Positions 14,400-14,626 of a stretch of DNA of 14,626 bases are shown here, one piece after another (positions within the stretch are counted from its first letter, which is position 1; each line of letters starts with the position of its first letter). The notes beneath the pieces were generated by a model, which did no database searches, was not told where the DNA came from, and saw nothing but the letters and a program-made list of their open reading frames with translations. The position numbers and the translations under genes are program-made. This DNA is from Ochromonadaceae sp. CCMP2298 (taxonomy: Eukaryota; Sar; Synurophyceae; Ochromonadales; Ochromonadaceae). Where the stretch lies: contig MU634193.1 of the NCBI GenBank assembly GCA_026770595.1, forward strand, positions 1 to 14,626, given 5' to 3'.

Positions 14400-14626
14400 T
14401 TAAACTCGTAGAACGTAAACCTGATTTGAATGGGTTTGTAAAATATGGCTCACATCCCTGATACTAGTACGGCCACTAAGATTCAGCGTGTGCACGCCTC
14501 CGAGAGCACTCACATCCCTGATATCATTACTGTTACGAAGATCCAGAAAGTGCACGCCTCCGAGAGCACTCACATTCCTGATACCAGTACAGCCAAAAAG
14601 ATACAGCGTGTGCACGCCTCCGAGAG
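14400..14626 (-). CDS. Leucine-rich repeat protein, 3' end (partial)
   Basis: The frame is open from the window edge to a TAA at 14400-14402, about 75 residues. It contains three consecutive 20-residue repeats: LGGVHTLYLFGCTGIRNVSA, LGGVHFLDLRNSNDIRDVSA and LGGVHTLNLSGRTSIRDVSH, followed by a short tail (ILQTHSNQVYVLRV). The 60-bp unit is also conserved at DNA level (GTGCACGCCTCCGAGAGCAC on the plus strand), pointing to recent unit duplication. Such short LRR arrays mediate protein binding and are expanded in many protists and in some large DNA viruses. The rest of the gene lies beyond the window, so its length and any extra domains are unknown. Confidence 0.8.
   Translation of the reverse strand, partial: LGGVHTLYLFGCTGIRNVSALGGVHFLDLRNSNDIRDVSALGGVHTLNLSGRTSIRDVSHILQTHSNQVYVLRV

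Overview
This window is nuclear DNA from a microbial eukaryote, most likely a unicellular alga or related protist that I cannot name. The evidence is a nine-exon gene with clean GT-AG introns, a plant/alga-type PC-esterase, GC-rich third codon positions in exons against repeat-rich introns, abundant minisatellites and a eukaryotic DNA transposon. No rRNA, tRNA or CRISPR array was seen.

Layout. 1-310: the 3' end of an unrecognised plus-strand gene. 311-3059: mostly non-coding and repeat-rich, with a small acidic-protein ORF (1642-1830) behind a TATA box and a 381-bp inverted-repeat element (2086-2466). 3060-6095 (minus): a secreted or Golgi-type PC-esterase / TBL-like protein of 369 aa in nine exons, whose introns are filled with tandem repeats. 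6096-6692: a divergent promoter region. From 6693 (plus): a putative host gene whose last codons are interrupted by a transposon. 7151-12944: a DNA transposon with inverted terminal repeats and a 12-bp direct repeat at its borders. It carries minus-strand genes for an accessory protein (11428-12591), a coiled-coil N-terminal ORF (10497-11030), a DDE-like transposase ORF (8229-10484) and perhaps a third gene (from 8003 downward). 12957-12981: the displaced last codons of the host gene. 12990-13133: a 144-bp inverted-repeat element. 13134-14399: little that can be supported, ending in an AT-rich stretch. 14400-14626 (minus): the 3' end of a gene made of 20-residue leucine-rich repeats.

Most informative observations. 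Removing the transposon and one copy of the 12-bp repeat restores a continuous host reading frame that ends seven codons later. The two transposase ORFs lie in one frame, separated only by a single TAG. In the PC-esterase gene, introns 3 and 5 carry the same minisatellite in opposite orientation, so the pre-mRNA could fold around exons 4 and 5. Intron 3 also holds a decayed copy of the end of exon 3, including its splice donor. All calls come from reading the sequence; no database search was done.
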